The position numbers and the translations under genes were made by a program. From contig OX457063.1 of NCBI GenBank assembly GCA_949752795.1, forward strand, positions 68,533,783-68,597,782: a stretch of DNA of 64,000 bases, written 5' to 3'. The number at the start of each line of letters is the position of its first letter. Position 1 is the first letter of the stretch. Source of the stretch: Hyperoodon ampullatus. Its lineage: Eukaryota > Chordata > Mammalia > Artiodactyla > Ziphiidae. The notes beneath the pieces are model-generated. The model did not search any database, was not told where the DNA came from, and saw only the letters and a program-made list of their open reading frames with translations. Below are positions 40,901-47,115 of this stretch, one piece after another.

Positions 40901-41545
40901 GAAATATTTTGTTATTGTGCTTTTAGTTTTAATTTGACCACGCCCTGTGAATTAGACAAGTATTTTTTTGTGTAATAGTTGGCAAGTATGTGAAAAAAAT
41001 AACTGATACGACTTCAAGTATGTCTAGTTGCTTTTTCTCTCATTGTCAACTTCTACTCTATCAAGGTCTCAAATGAGGATATAAACTATAAACATTGCAT
41101 TCCAATTATGTTGTTCATAAAAATGAAGTAGTCATGATTTCTTTAATGGCACAGAATAAGCTATGGTAATTTTTCTGTTGCCTGTTCTCTTCATCTTGAG
41201 CAGGTATACCTCAGCCTGCACTCTTAATTTGAAACCTGGGCACTTAAATTTTTATTACCTTAAAAGGAGAGAGATATAATTTAAGATTTATCTGGAATAG
41301 ATTTAATTGTGCTTTTTTCCTTTCTTTTAGATTTAATTGATCCTGTTGCTTTAGAGACTCCGTTATCTAAAAATCTTGTGGCCCAAATTAGTGCACTTGC
41401 TCTTCAACTAGATTCAGAAGACCTCCATAATTATTCAGGAAGCCAGCTATTTGAAATGCATGAGAAACTTGGTAGCATGGCAAACTCCATAATTAAAAAT
41501 CTGCAGTCACGTTGGAGGTCACCAGCCCATGAAAATTCTATTTAG
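1859..41545 (+). CDS. RIF1: RIF1, replication timing regulatory factor 1 (5' part outside window)
   Basis: Spliced from 28 exons in this window, listed singly below; they sum to 6,612 bp, 2,203 residues plus stop, and all phases agree. RIF1 is a nuclear scaffold. It brings protein phosphatase 1 to chromatin to oppose DDK at origins and set replication timing, and with 53BP1 and shieldin it limits end resection at double-strand breaks. Seen here: helical HEAT-type N-terminal domain (exons 1-16), long acidic Ser/Glu/Lys-rich disordered middle (exon 22), PP1-docking SILK (35126-35137) and RVSF (37537-37548), a 26-residue optional cassette (exon 24) and the conserved C-terminus ending HENSI. Roughly the first 269 residues lie upstream. 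Identity rests on extended similarity to remembered mammalian RIF1; no frameshift or premature stop is seen. Confidence 0.97.
2215..2420 (-). repeat. MIR SINE
   Basis: Diverged antisense MIR: GCATTTTACATACTTCTCAT, TTAATCATCACAGTAGACC, AAGGTCACATAGCC. Confidence 0.65.
3745..4020 (+). repeat. MIR SINE interrupted by MER5A
   Basis: MIR left part TAATCTGTAAAATGAGGATA and right part CACACAGTATCTAATAAATA flank the MER5A at 3798-3985. Confidence 0.65.
3798..3985 (+). mobile_element. MER5A hAT-Charlie element
   Basis: GTTTCTCAACATTTTAGC, TTTAGCAGCATTCCTGGATG, CCCACTAGATACCAGTAGCA, AACCAAAAATATTGCAGAC match the MER5A body; inserted in a MIR. Confidence 0.75.
4235..4386 (+). CDS. RIF1: RIF1 exon, window exon 2
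   Basis: 152 bp. The acceptor lies after a 19-T tract ending TAAG; the donor is GTAACA. The first two bases complete Glu, giving [14 protein letters not shown] across the junction; it ends with NFEQ in phase 0. HEAT domain. Confidence 0.95.
4945..5960 (-). mobile_element. Truncated L1
   Basis: Begins with the L1 3' end in antisense (TATTGAAGTATAGTCGATGT, TTTCTGGTGTACAGCAAAG) and runs into the ORF2 end (TAGATTGCTTTGGGTAGTAT). Frames are broken. Confidence 0.85.
6079..6266 (+). repeat. CHR-type tRNA SINE, tailless
   Basis: Sense copy from GGGCTTCCTTGGTGGCGC to GAGAGGCCCGCGTA. The A-rich tail is missing and the sequence passes directly into an LTR-like fragment, so the 3' end was lost or recombined. 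Confidence 0.9.
6267..6420 (-). mobile_element. MaLR-like LTR fragment
   Basis: GTTCTAGAGCCTGGAAGTC, GGTCAAGGTGCCAGCGTGG, TGTGTCCTCACATAGCAGAG resemble MaLR LTRs. Contains a 29-bp tandem duplication (6353-6410). Confidence 0.55.
6353..6410. repeat. 29-bp perfect tandem duplication
   Basis: Two exact copies of TTTCTTGTTGTGTCCTCACA plus TAGCAGAGA in a row (6353-6381, 6382-6410), within an LTR-like fragment. Confidence 0.95.
6474..6545 (-). mobile_element. L1 3'-end fragment
   Basis: Short antisense match to the L1 3' end: TTGGAGTATAGTTGATTAAC, TTTCAGGTGGACAGCAAG. Confidence 0.7.
6612..6844 (-). repeat. CHR-type tRNA SINE with internal duplication
   Basis: Antisense copy with target-site duplication ACTTTTCCTTTCT (6599-6611 and 6845-6857). 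Contains a perfect 15-bp tandem duplication GGCTCCGGATGCGCA (6686-6700, 6701-6715). Confidence 0.93.
7592..7709 (+). CDS. RIF1: RIF1 exon, window exon 3
   Basis: 118 bp, phase 0 start [14 protein letters not shown] after acceptor CCAATAG, donor GTAAGA. Encodes a Ser/Thr/Pro-rich loop within the HEAT domain and ends with TPVHK plus one base. Confidence 0.94.
8347..8511 (+). CDS. RIF1: RIF1 exon, window exon 4
   Basis: 165 bp after acceptor TTTAAAG. Completes Gly and continues [13 protein letters not shown], then a hydrophobic helix [14 protein letters not shown]. Donor GTATTT is a weak match to consensus. Ends with one base of the next codon. Confidence 0.93.
8607..8896 (-). repeat. CHR-type tRNA SINE, long older subtype
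   Basis: Antisense copy of the longer subtype that ends in (AAATA)n in sense, seen here as ATAAATTTATTTATTTATTT. Ends CCAGGGAAGTCCCT. Lies just upstream of RIF1 window exon 5. Confidence 0.9.
9002..9112 (+). CDS. RIF1: RIF1 exon, window exon 5
   Basis: 111 bp, acceptor CTTTTAG, donor GTAAAT. Encodes [19 protein letters not shown] through VAVRKDAS. An antisense SINE ends about 105 bp upstream. HEAT domain. Confidence 0.94.
9165..9370 (-). repeat. MIR SINE
   Basis: Antisense MIR: AATCCTCACAGCAACCTTCT, AAAGTTACATAGTAAGTGA, CTGTGATTCAGGCCTAGG. It begins about 50 bp after RIF1 window exon 5. Confidence 0.65.
9791..9853 (+). CDS. RIF1: RIF1 exon, window exon 6
   Basis: 63 bp, acceptor TTTGGCAG, donor GTAAGC. 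Encodes [19 protein letters not shown] and ES plus one base. Short in-frame exon of the HEAT domain. Confidence 0.93.
10015..10227 (-). repeat. CHR-type tRNA SINE
   Basis: Antisense copy with target-site duplication AAAATTACTTTTT (10002-10014 and 10228-10240), in the intron before RIF1 window exon 7. Confidence 0.93.
10341..10441 (+). CDS. RIF1: RIF1 exon, window exon 7
   Basis: 101 bp, acceptor TTTGATAG, donor GTAAGT. Completes Gly then [20 protein letters not shown] and ends FPVLKTL in phase 0. An antisense CHR SINE with a long T tract lies about 110 bp upstream. Confidence 0.95.
10442..11927 (+). other. RIF1 intron between window exons 7 and 8
   Basis: Contains one MIR (11000-11200); the rest has no recognised feature. 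A frame open past the donor to 10603 is intron read-through. Confidence 0.7.
11000..11200 (+). repeat. MIR SINE
   Basis: Sense MIR: GAGGATAGTGGTTAGTAGCA, GAACCTCAGCCCAGCTATTA, AAATGTGTCAACAAATGCTA. Confidence 0.65.
11928..12014 (+). CDS. RIF1: RIF1 exon, window exon 8, with GC donor
   Basis: 87 bp, phase 0 both ends: [16 protein letters not shown] to MDILN. The donor that keeps the conserved ILN-GTPALF junction is GCAAGT, so the intron is GC-AG type. A GT donor at 12030 would add 15 in-frame bases (ASILN); see findings. Confidence 0.9.
12178..14416 (-). mobile_element. Tigger1-type (pogo/TcMar) DNA transposon, near full length, dead
   Basis: Left end CAGGCATACCTCAGAGATAC and right end AAAACAAGGTACACTAG are degenerate terminal inverted repeats next to TA. 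The minus strand holds transposase-like frames (about 12427-14100) broken by many stops and indels. At 2.24 kb it is a little short of the 2.4-kb Tigger1 consensus. It sits in the RIF1 intron after window exon 8. Confidence 0.9.
14914..14987 (+). CDS. RIF1: RIF1 exon, window exon 9
   Basis: 74 bp, acceptor CTTTTTTCAG, donor GTAATT. Encodes [18 protein letters not shown] to VEDE plus two bases of Arg. HEAT domain. Confidence 0.94.
15212..15392 (+). CDS. RIF1: RIF1 exon, window exon 10
   Basis: 181 bp, acceptor TTTTTTTCCAG, donor GTATGA. Completes Arg, then [16 protein letters not shown] through [10 protein letters not shown], phase 0 at its end. HEAT domain. Confidence 0.95.
16205..16655 (-). 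mobile_element. MaLR (MLT1/MST-like) LTR
   Basis: Antisense LTR-like text: AGCTCTTGAGGCCAGAATTT, CATCTGCAAAGACCCTATTT, TAAGGCCCACCCTAAACC, GAGACACAATTCTACTCAC. Boundaries approximate. Non-coding. Confidence 0.7.
16726..16833 (+). CDS. RIF1: RIF1 exon, window exon 11
   Basis: 108 bp, phase 0 both ends, acceptor TTGTTTCAG, donor GTAAGG. Encodes [16 protein letters not shown] to QKIPV. Confidence 0.95.
17198..17347 (+). CDS. RIF1: RIF1 exon, window exon 12
   Basis: 150 bp, phase 0 both ends, acceptor TTACTAG, donor GTGAGT. Encodes [17 protein letters not shown] through SSLEDEGFS, a helical HEAT segment. Confidence 0.95.
18205..18300 (+). repeat. L2-like 3'-end fragment
   Basis: CTCCATGAGGTTAGGGACTT, TCTGTCTTGTTGATGTATAT, CAGTGAATTTGTTGAA resemble the L2 3' end. 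Weak. Confidence 0.4.
18425..18830 (-). mobile_element. Old L1 fragment
   Basis: Diverged antisense ORF2-type text: CTGTTGGGACTTTGCTTG, TTTATAGATTAATTTGGAAA, ATCTTTATAATGTTGAG. The right boundary is uncertain. Confidence 0.55.
19059..19275 (-). repeat. CHR/ruminant-type tRNA SINE, divergent
   Basis: Antisense copy: TTATTTATTTATTTTGGCTG at one end and GGACTACAGGGAAGTCCC at the other. The body differs from the other copies (GTGGCATGCGGG repeats), suggesting an older subtype. Confidence 0.8.
19276..20786 (+). other. RIF1 intron, part without recognised features
   Basis: T-rich sequence with short chance open frames; it may hold old LINE remnants that I cannot assign. Just after exon 13, another short TG/TC tract lies at about 21050-21070. 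Confidence 0.5.
20787..20886 (+). CDS. RIF1: RIF1 exon, window exon 13
   Basis: 100 bp, acceptor TTTCCTAG, donor GTAAGT. Encodes [18 protein letters not shown] to YQPKIK plus one base. It follows a 3.4-kb intron holding an L1 fragment and a SINE. Confidence 0.94.
21622..21976 (-). repeat. CHR-type tRNA SINE, long subtype
   Basis: Antisense copy from a T/A-rich tail through TTTTTGGCTGCATTGGGTC to CCACCAGGGAAGTCCC. The 5' boundary is approximate. Confidence 0.9.
22326..22532 (+). repeat. CHR-type tRNA SINE
   Basis: Sense copy from GGGCTTCCCTGGTGGCGCAG to GCGTACTGC and a 17-A tail. Confidence 0.93.
23105..23368 (+). repeat. CHR-type tRNA SINE, long subtype
   Basis: Sense copy from AGGGCTTCCCTGGTGGCGC through GACCCAAGGCAGCCAAAA to an (AAAT)n tail. 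Confidence 0.92.
23369..25303 (+). other. RIF1 intron, part without recognised features
   Basis: About 1.9 kb of AT-rich intron between a SINE and window exon 14; nothing recognised. Confidence 0.6.
25304..25568 (+). CDS. RIF1: RIF1 exon, window exon 14
   Basis: 265 bp, acceptor TTATCCTAG, donor GTAAGT. Encodes [15 protein letters not shown], then helices through [17 protein letters not shown] and YEKSR. Largest exon of the HEAT region. The upstream intron is 4.4 kb with three SINEs. Confidence 0.96.
25975..26215 (-). mobile_element. Old L1M 3'-end fragment
   Basis: Resembles the antisense L1M 3' region: GTTGGTGGACATATGTTTTC, GGTTCAAAGGGTATATGA, TTACCCTCCAGAAG. Confidence 0.55.
26706..26748 (+). 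CDS. RIF1: RIF1 exon, window exon 15
   Basis: 43 bp, the smallest coding exon here: [15 protein letters not shown]. Acceptor TTCTTCATAG, donor GTAAAA. The codon split with exon 14 (AG|G) keeps the frame. Confidence 0.92.
27302..27504 (+). CDS. RIF1: RIF1 exon, window exon 16
   Basis: 203 bp, acceptor CTTTTTCCTAG, donor GTATGC. Encodes [16 protein letters not shown] through IYPEEL plus two bases of Lys. End of the HEAT-type region. Confidence 0.95.
28090..28189 (+). CDS. RIF1: RIF1 exon, window exon 17
   Basis: 100 bp, acceptor TTTTTTGAAG, donor GTAAGT. Completes Lys then [18 protein letters not shown] to SSGPYSDT, phase 0 end. A run of 11 G (28197-28207) follows the donor. Confidence 0.93.
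29334..29453 (+). CDS. RIF1: RIF1 exon, window exon 18
   Basis: 120 bp, phase 0 both ends, acceptor ACAAAAACAG (weak pyrimidine tract), donor GTATGT. Encodes [15 protein letters not shown] to NMKPPAK; start of the disordered middle. Confidence 0.92.
30285..30618 (-). repeat. CHR-type tRNA SINE, long subtype
   Basis: Antisense copy from TAAATTTATTTTATTTATTT to CCACCAGGGAAGTCC. A similar TTGCCTAC lies at about 30236 and 30618 and may be the target duplication. Confidence 0.9.
30856..31007 (+). CDS. RIF1: RIF1 exon, window exon 19
   Basis: 152 bp, acceptor TTCAATTTGCAG. Encodes [16 protein letters not shown], then the conserved stretch [12 protein letters not shown] and HQKEVLKTK plus two bases. 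The donor GTTTGT departs from GTRAGT. Confidence 0.93.
31375..31455 (+). CDS. RIF1: RIF1 exon, window exon 20
   Basis: 81 bp, acceptor CCTTTTCAG, donor GTAAGT. Encodes [19 protein letters not shown] to EES plus two bases of Met. Confidence 0.92.
31537..31591 (+). CDS. RIF1: RIF1 exon, window exon 21
   Basis: 55 bp, acceptor ATTTATTTCAG, donor GTATAT. Completes Met then [18 protein letters not shown]. The intron before it is only 81 bp (31456-31536). Confidence 0.91.
31964..35188 (+). CDS. RIF1: RIF1 large exon coding the disordered middle, window exon 22
   Basis: 3,225 bp, 1,075 codons, phase 0 both ends, acceptor TTTCTGTGCAG and donor GTAAGG. The product is low-complexity: Ser-, Glu-, Lys-, Asn- and Thr-rich, with basic patches ([23 protein letters not shown]) and a Cys cluster KGCDCCGEK near 33774-33794. 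The protein is predicted unstructured and carries many Ser/Thr-Pro and Ser/Thr-Gln sites. Near its end the PP1-docking motif SILK lies at 35126-35137, inside [14 protein letters not shown]. The reading frame stays open 72 bp past the donor, but the splice into RVSF fits the family. The frame also runs open 24 bp upstream of the acceptor; that part is intron. Confidence 0.97.
35375..35750 (-). repeat. CHR-type tRNA SINE, long subtype with extra internal units
   Basis: Antisense copy flanked by near-identical TGAAGCCCTTTAAA and TGAGGCCCTTTAGA target duplications. Repeats the motif CAGTAGTTGTGGCACAC three or more times (35546-35605), making it longer than other copies. Lies between the SILK and RVSF exons. 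Confidence 0.9.
36017..36224 (+). repeat. CHR-type tRNA SINE
   Basis: Sense copy from GGGGCTTCCCTGGTGGCGC to GCGTACCGC and a 14-A tail, the second SINE in the intron between the SILK and RVSF exons. Confidence 0.93.
36225..37530 (+). other. RIF1 intron before the RVSF exon
   Basis: About 1.3 kb after the second SINE; nothing recognised. Confidence 0.6.
37531..37677 (+). CDS. RIF1: RIF1 exon with PP1-docking RVSF motif, window exon 23
   Basis: 147 bp, phase 0 both ends, acceptor ATGTTTTCAG, donor GTAAGC. Begins [19 protein letters not shown] (37537-37548) is the canonical PP1 catalytic-subunit docking motif. With SILK in the previous exon it forms the bipartite site RIF1 uses to recruit PP1 (family knowledge). 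Confidence 0.96.
38000..38077 (+). CDS. RIF1: RIF1 alternative S/K-rich cassette exon, window exon 24
   Basis: 78 bp, 26 codons, phase 0 both ends, so it can be skipped in frame. Encodes a Ser/Lys-rich segment ([20 protein letters not shown]...). Mammalian RIF1 is known to exist as Long and Short forms that differ by a 26-residue S/K cassette at this place. Acceptor TCTATCTAG, donor GTAAGA; the next intron is only 89 bp. Confidence 0.93.
38167..38282 (+). CDS. RIF1: RIF1 exon, window exon 25
   Basis: 116 bp, acceptor ATTTATTCTAAG, donor GTAAGT. Encodes [20 protein letters not shown] to ITSNM plus two bases of Trp. Start of the conserved C-terminal region. Confidence 0.94.
38485..38640 (-). 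repeat. MIR SINE
   Basis: Antisense MIR: TGCCAGGTTTTGCATACATT, ATCTTATTTAATCCTAATA. Confidence 0.6.
38803..38956 (+). CDS. RIF1: RIF1 exon, window exon 26
   Basis: 154 bp, acceptor TCATCTCTTTAG, donor GTAAAA. Completes Trp, then [19 protein letters not shown] to VYHEQQ. The [11 protein letters not shown] / TIGDLSTL pattern resembles helix-hairpin-helix-like DNA-binding elements; this region of RIF1 is linked to DNA and BLM binding. Confidence 0.94.
39760..40300 (-). mobile_element. Old L1M 3'-end fragment
   Basis: Antisense L1M-type text: CATAAAATTCACCCACCC, GGCAACCACTAATCTTTG, GACTTCTTTAACTGAGCATA, ATTTGGGTTGTTTACAC. In the intron before RIF1 window exon 27. Confidence 0.7.
40740..40848 (+). 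CDS. RIF1: RIF1 exon, window exon 27
   Basis: 109 bp: [17 protein letters not shown] to DEERLAS plus one base. The acceptor AAATCAAG has an interrupted pyrimidine tract; donor GTATAT. The preceding 1.8-kb intron holds an old L1 fragment. Confidence 0.92.
41331..41545 (+). CDS. RIF1: RIF1 terminal coding exon with stop
   Basis: 215 coding bp after acceptor TTTCTTTTAG. Encodes [16 protein letters not shown], the helix [24 protein letters not shown], and ends [12 protein letters not shown] followed by TAG at 41543-41545. The 3' UTR follows without a break. Confidence 0.97.
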
Positions 41546-42460
41546 TGTTTTAAGAGAAAATTGAAGTTTAAAAAAATCACTGGATTTGTTGATTCATAAA
41601 GTAAGTTCTAAAATATAGCACAATTTCAGACTGAATGTTTGCAAAGTTGGTAACATTTCAAACGCTGAAGGGCAATGTCTTATTAAGTTCAGTTTTGTAA
41701 GTGAGATCATTTTTTCCTGTATAACATGTTTTCTTGGCTGCTATGCGTAGTTTTTCCAAAAATTTAAATATTGAAATGTGAAAGCAAAAACTAAATAGCA
41801 TACATTTTATTTCACTTACTCATGCGTATTTTAATGGAACATTTTATGTAATATACCTGTTCTAAGTAAGTAAAAATGAAAAGTTTTATTTGAACTTTTT
41901 GCTGAACTGATAAGGTATTTATACTTGATTTCCTTTTTTAAAATTTACATTTGTTGTGCCTGAGGTTTAAGAAATTTGTTCTTGGTAAAACACCCCAAAT
42001 GAGATGCAAGAGAATCTTTTGGAACGCTTTCCACAGACATCAACGTTATTTGGACAAGAAAATATTTATATTTCAAGAAAAATATCAAAAGTTTCAACTT
42101 CTGGGGTTAAATATTAAAGCAGAATTTACTAAAATTCCATTCATTTGCGTTAGCAAATATTTGTTCAGCAGCATTTGCCTGTGAAATATACTCTTATGAG
42201 ACATATAATATTCATCTAAAAATGCACGACTATTTGTACATTATGTATAGATTAAGTTTTTAATTTATAAATTTCAGTCTTCGTTAATTGCATGAGTTTT
42301 TTTTCTGCAGCTTCTTGTGAATACCTTTGTTTAATAGAAACATAATTTTGTATATATTGAATACTGAGATATCAGTATGGATGGTAGAAGTGCTTCATGG
42401 GCTTGCTGCAGATGTTTGTAGGATTCAGTCTCTACAAATAAAACAACAAATAGTTTTGTA
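41546..42460 (+). other. RIF1: RIF1 3' UTR (short form), end inferred
   Basis: AT-rich sequence after the stop with no recognisable transposon. The first strong AATAAA is at 42437-42442, placing a cleavage site near 42460. Further AATAAA hexamers at 43784 and 44188 could serve longer transcripts. Confidence 0.6.
42437..42442 (+). terminator. Candidate RIF1 poly(A) signal AATAAA
   Basis: Canonical hexamer inside CTACAAATAAAACAAC, about 0.9 kb after the RIF1 stop. A GT-rich stretch follows (AGTTTTGTACTTAGTT). Cleavage position is inferred. Confidence 0.55.
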
Positions 42461-43783
42461 CTTAGTTAATAGTGTTAGTTAAAACATATGTTTATTTTCT
42501 AAAGTAACCAGAAAGAGTAAAGTAATAGAAATGAGAAAGTGTTACATGACAACTTTGCCATTCATTCCCATAACCTTCCCCTGCAACCCCCATCCCTTTT
42601 GGTTTAGAAGAGGGTATCAGCCACTAGAAAGTGTGCCTCATTACATTTCTCTTTAATGGGGATTTAGCTTGAGTATTTTCATTATAACTTGGACCATAAG
42701 AAATCTAGAGTTTATCTGCTCTTTTTACCTATACCTAAAGCAAACTTGGGAGAAATTTGAAACTGTTCTTTCAAAATATTTATGTTTTTCCGAGTAAAAA
42801 AGTAGGGTGTATGTAATTAAACCATTTGTAGATTTTACCAACTAGTATTAGTGCCTGACTTTCCCATATTTGTTTCATCTTTTTAACAGTGAGAGTATTT
42901 CATTTGTTTTCGAAATAGAATGAGTGAGTGATCTTCTCAGTTTCAGACTTATTCAGAACTAACCCTTACTTGAAAAGGCACACATTCTTCAGCAACTTAT
43001 AGAAAGTTTAATCCTTGTGTCTTGGTTAGCTTTACATTCAGAAGGGGGCTGCCACCCAGTCACTGTAAAAGTTGGTTTTTCTTTAATAATCCAGTATCAG
43101 TACATCGCAAATATTTTAGGGTCTAAGTGATATTTATATGCTGAGGATGATTTTAAAAGAAATTCTGGGACCACTGAACTGAGGATTGTAGCTTGAAGAA
43201 ATAACTAATGAAAAATTAGGAATTTTTTTAAACATTTATAATTGTGGTTTAAATTGTCTATCATTTATTTCCCAAATTGTATTTGACAGTAAAGAGGCAT
43301 ATATGTTTTTGCGAACATGTGTAAGAAGGGATGTGTATGTGTGTTGAGAGGAGTCAGAATTAGCTCATTTCATGACTTCGTATCTTAATATTTGTGTGAA
43401 CTAAACTTACTTGCTGGTGGGATGAAGTTCTTGGGAAGGTGAACAGTATAGCAGAAAATGTGACCAAAATGATTACCGTTTACTTAAATCACTGAGTTTG
43501 ATGCAAGCACAGATTTTAATTTTAAAACATTGTGGTTTAATAAGGATATATTTTAAAATATTTGAGGGCAAAAACCAGTTTGCTAAGTCTTCATTGTTGA
43601 TATAGTTATAAGTGTGTATGTGAGGCACCTTATTTTCAATTTTCTTGCCTTAAAATTTTCTGCAAATTTTTTCCTGAGTGATTCCAGAAGAGCTGAAAGC
43701 ATTAATATTCCTTGATCAGCTCCAGTGTGTGTTGTTTCACTATTAAAGTGAAATCAGTTTTTTTCAAATAATTCCTAATGGTT

Positions 43784-43789
43784 AATAAA
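43784..43789 (+). terminator. Candidate distal RIF1 poly(A) signal AATAAA
   Basis: Canonical hexamer in GGTTAATAAAACATGG, 2.2 kb after the stop, in sequence still free of recognised repeats. It would give a long 3' UTR if used. Confidence 0.35.
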
Positions 43790-44631
43790 ACATGGCAAAC
43801 ATTACTAAGAACACTCAAATGTGATTTCTTATTTTATGCATTTATAAAGAATCTAGTTGAATGCAGAGCCATAGTACAATTTTCCATGTTCCAAAATGGA
43901 TTTCATAGTGGATTTACATTTTCATTATTTCAGTGAGCCCATTATTAAAGATGCTCTGCTATTTGAACAAGTTCGAAAGCCATTGTTGAATAGTGGAGAG
44001 CTTTTGCTCAAGTAATTATGCAGTAGGATAATACAGTCAAAAATAAGATTGAAATGTGAACTTTATGGTAACCCTGACATTGCCCATGATTCATTCTTTC
44101 TGTGCAGCTTGGTGTAGTAGTCAGGGATTCTGTTACATATTTAAGAATCATAAAAATGTCAAGAAAGTTGGGTTATATCTTGCCTTAAATAAAGGTGGCA
44201 GGACAAGAAACGAAAGTTTGGAAAAATGGGAGGAGTATGTGGAAAACATACAAGTAGAGTTTTGTTTTTAAAGGAATAAGTAAAAATAAGTGCTGTTTCA
44301 AAGGCAGGCTTAGTTGAAATTTACCAAAAATACGAGTTACAGTGTCACATTTTTCTCTTAATGCCATTCCTTCCAACTTTGACTTTATAATCCACTAAGA
44401 AAAGCCTAGATTCCATCTCATATTCTTCATAATTGATTTGCAGGGAGATAATTTATGAGCTAGGCTTGGAGGCCATAAAATAGCAGTTGTTAATAATTAT
44501 TAGGCTAAGACTTGAGTCAGGGGAGTTGTCTGCTTGCTCATTAGTTCAGCACATGTCCATTTTATCCCTAAGCCATTAGAAAGGTCTTGTATGTTGTATA
44601 CAAACATTAGAGTGAAGTTCTGACTCTTAAC

Positions 44632-44795
44632 ATAGTGCTTCTCAAACTTGCATGTATTTGTAAAAATGCAGATTCTGATTCCGTAGGTCTGTGATGGGGG
44701 CCTAATAGTTCATGTCTAACAATTCCCATGTGATCCATACAAATGCTGATGTGGACTGCATTTGTGGTCGTCAGCATAAGAGGCTTCAAGATCTA
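44632..44795 (+). mobile_element. MER20-like hAT element
   Basis: AGTGCTTCTCAAACTTGCAT, AAAATGCAGATTCTGATTCC, GTAGGTCTGTGATGGGGGCC resemble MER20/MER5-type non-autonomous hAT elements. Confidence 0.6.
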
Positions 44796-46560
44796 AATTA
44801 AATTAGGTTTTGGTATCCCAAGCAGATTTAAGTCCTTAGAATTATTGCCACAAAAGATAAAAGCTAGTCTTTTTTAAAGAAACTTTTTCAAATGTTTGAA
44901 TTGAGGATTCAGGTTGGTCTTGAAGGCTTCAAATTACAGTTCAAAAATTTAAATAAAATTGTAAAAGGTAGAATTTTGCCTCATTTGGAGCCTTTTAAAT
45001 ATGGAAGATAAATATTTTATGTTACAAAGAACCTTATTTAGTAGTTTGGACAATATGAGCCTTACGAGTATATGTGAATTATGTTCTGATTTTTTTGTTA
45101 ATATAAAGGTAAATTTTCACAATATTAGAGGTGCATTTAGAAGGCAAGATTTCATTTAGAGACTAAGTTATGGGACTTCATTATTTCATTAATAAACCTT
45201 GAAAACAGACTACCCCTAACTAAGTTTAATTTGGCAGTGAAGTTAGCAGTGCTGTCACTTCTGACAATTCTGACAAATGTGCCTTATAATCATTTCACTG
45301 AAGACCTCTGGTGACTGCTGCGACATTACATGGTTAAAACTTCCTGTTTTGTTGAAAAATGGAGTTGAAAGAGTTGAATAATCTGATTTTCCAAAATGAG
45401 TTTTTCTTGGCATTCTGTTAAGATGTTATATTTCCTTCATATTTAAATACTTTTATTGTAAGAGCTGCCCTCATCCAAAGCACTTAAGGAAACGTCGCCA
45501 GAAGTTAAGTAATGGGTTTTAAAAATAGATTATCAAAATTTACTGATAGCTCAATCTGTGAAACAAATCTGGTCTTTGTGGTTTCTCATGGCCCAATTAA
45601 TGATATGTCTATTATATGCCAGGTTTTGTATATTGTTTCTTGAAAGTATCCATTAAAATCTGAGTCATTTGGATTTGAAGATCTATAGATACTAGTAGTC
45701 TGATACAATTATGAATGTCTACTTAGTTCTTGGAATAGAATATTAAATTTTACAATGTGGTCTTTACCGTTTTTTTCTTCATATGCCAATCCTTTCACCA
45801 AAGAACAGTTAAAATCAAGTGCTGAACTGTAAATGCTTACTCCCCTGAAATATACCATTAGAATAAAAGATAACCTCTCTCTTTGCATGTGAGTATAAAA
45901 TTAAAGATAGTATTTTAAATTGATGTCACATGGAAGAAGAACGCCTACATAGCTTTTGGTCTTCTACTTGTAGTAGAGGGAACAATATCTTTACACTACA
46001 GTGTACCATTTTATAACTGGATGAAGCTAAGCTTATCAGATGGCAAACTTATATGCTGATAGAGATTGATGCGCTGATAAATGATGAACAGAAAGGGAAA
46101 GACAAATTGAGCTGAAATAGTAATAAAGCAATTAGGTCATTAAGTACAAAGACAAACCGTTCTGTGTATTTTGAAAATAACTGGCAGCCAGTGGTCCCTG
46201 AGTTATCCTATACATAATACAGTACCATAATGTTCATAAAGCCCTTGAATAATTATTTAGAAATACATTATCATTTAATACTCTGACCCCCCATCAGTAA
46301 ATAATTTCCAACAAAAGACAGTGTTACTTCTTAGATGGATAAACTGCATATAACTAGAAAGTTCACTTTCAAAATAAAATGTCATGGAACCGAAAATGGA
46401 ATGTATAATAGCTATTTTGATACTTAGTTGAATAGTTAATAGGAGTCTGAGGAATTTTTTATTTTTATGGAATGGAAATTTCTAATAGAAAAATGGAATT
46501 AAGAATCGATTTTGAGTATAGGAAACGAAAGACGGCAGTTTTGCCTAGTAAGTTTAAAGA

Positions 46561-46601
46561 GCAGAGGTTGGCAGACTACAACCTGCCTCCTCTTTTTTAC
46601 T

Positions 46602-46632
<31 letters not shown>

Positions 46633-47115
46633 GCAGTACGCGGGCCCCTCACTGCTGTGGCCTCTCGCGTCACGGAGCGCAGGCTCCGGACGCGCAGGCC
46701 CGGCGGCCATGGCTCACGGGCCCAGCTGCTCCACGGCACATGGGATCCCCCCGAACCGGGGCACAAACCCACGTCCCCTGCATTGGCAGGCGAACTCCCA
46801 ACCACTGCGCCACCAGAGAAGCCTGCCACCTCTTTTTTACATCTAATGAGCTAAGAGTGGTTTTTACGTTTTCTAAATGGTTGAAAAAAGCAAAAGAATA
46901 GTATTTTGTGGCACATGAAAATATATAAAATTAAAATTGTATTGTTTGTAAATAAGGTTTGACTGGGACACGGTCATGCTTATTTACATATTTGGCTGCT
47001 TTCCAGCTACAGTGGTAGAATTGAGTAGTCTGAAGGACTGTGGTGGCTTGTAATACCAAACATACTACTTACTATCTGACACTTTACATAAAGTGTGCCA
47101 GTCCTTGACATAAGG
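46561..47115. mobile_element. Non-autonomous hAT-like element split by a SINE
   Basis: Left end CAGAGGTTGGCAGACTAC; right part TTGTAAATAAGGTTTGACTG, GGCTGCTTTCCAGCTACAGT, TTACATAAAGTGTGCCAGTC with an end roughly inverse to the left one. The CHR SINE at 46601-46821 sits within. Confidence 0.6.
46601..46821 (-). repeat. CHR-type tRNA SINE nested in an hAT element
   Basis: Antisense copy with a 19-bp target duplication CCTGCC(T/A)CCTCTTTTTTAC (46582-46600 and 46822-46840), one mismatch. Body GC-rich and slightly diverged. Confidence 0.93.

Larger units (their letters stand above)
42461..46560. other. Repeat-poor sequence downstream of RIF1
   Basis: About 4.1 kb with only one clear old repeat (MER20-like, 44632-44795). 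Several AATAAA hexamers are present. It may be a long RIF1 3' UTR or intergenic DNA. Confidence 0.55.
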
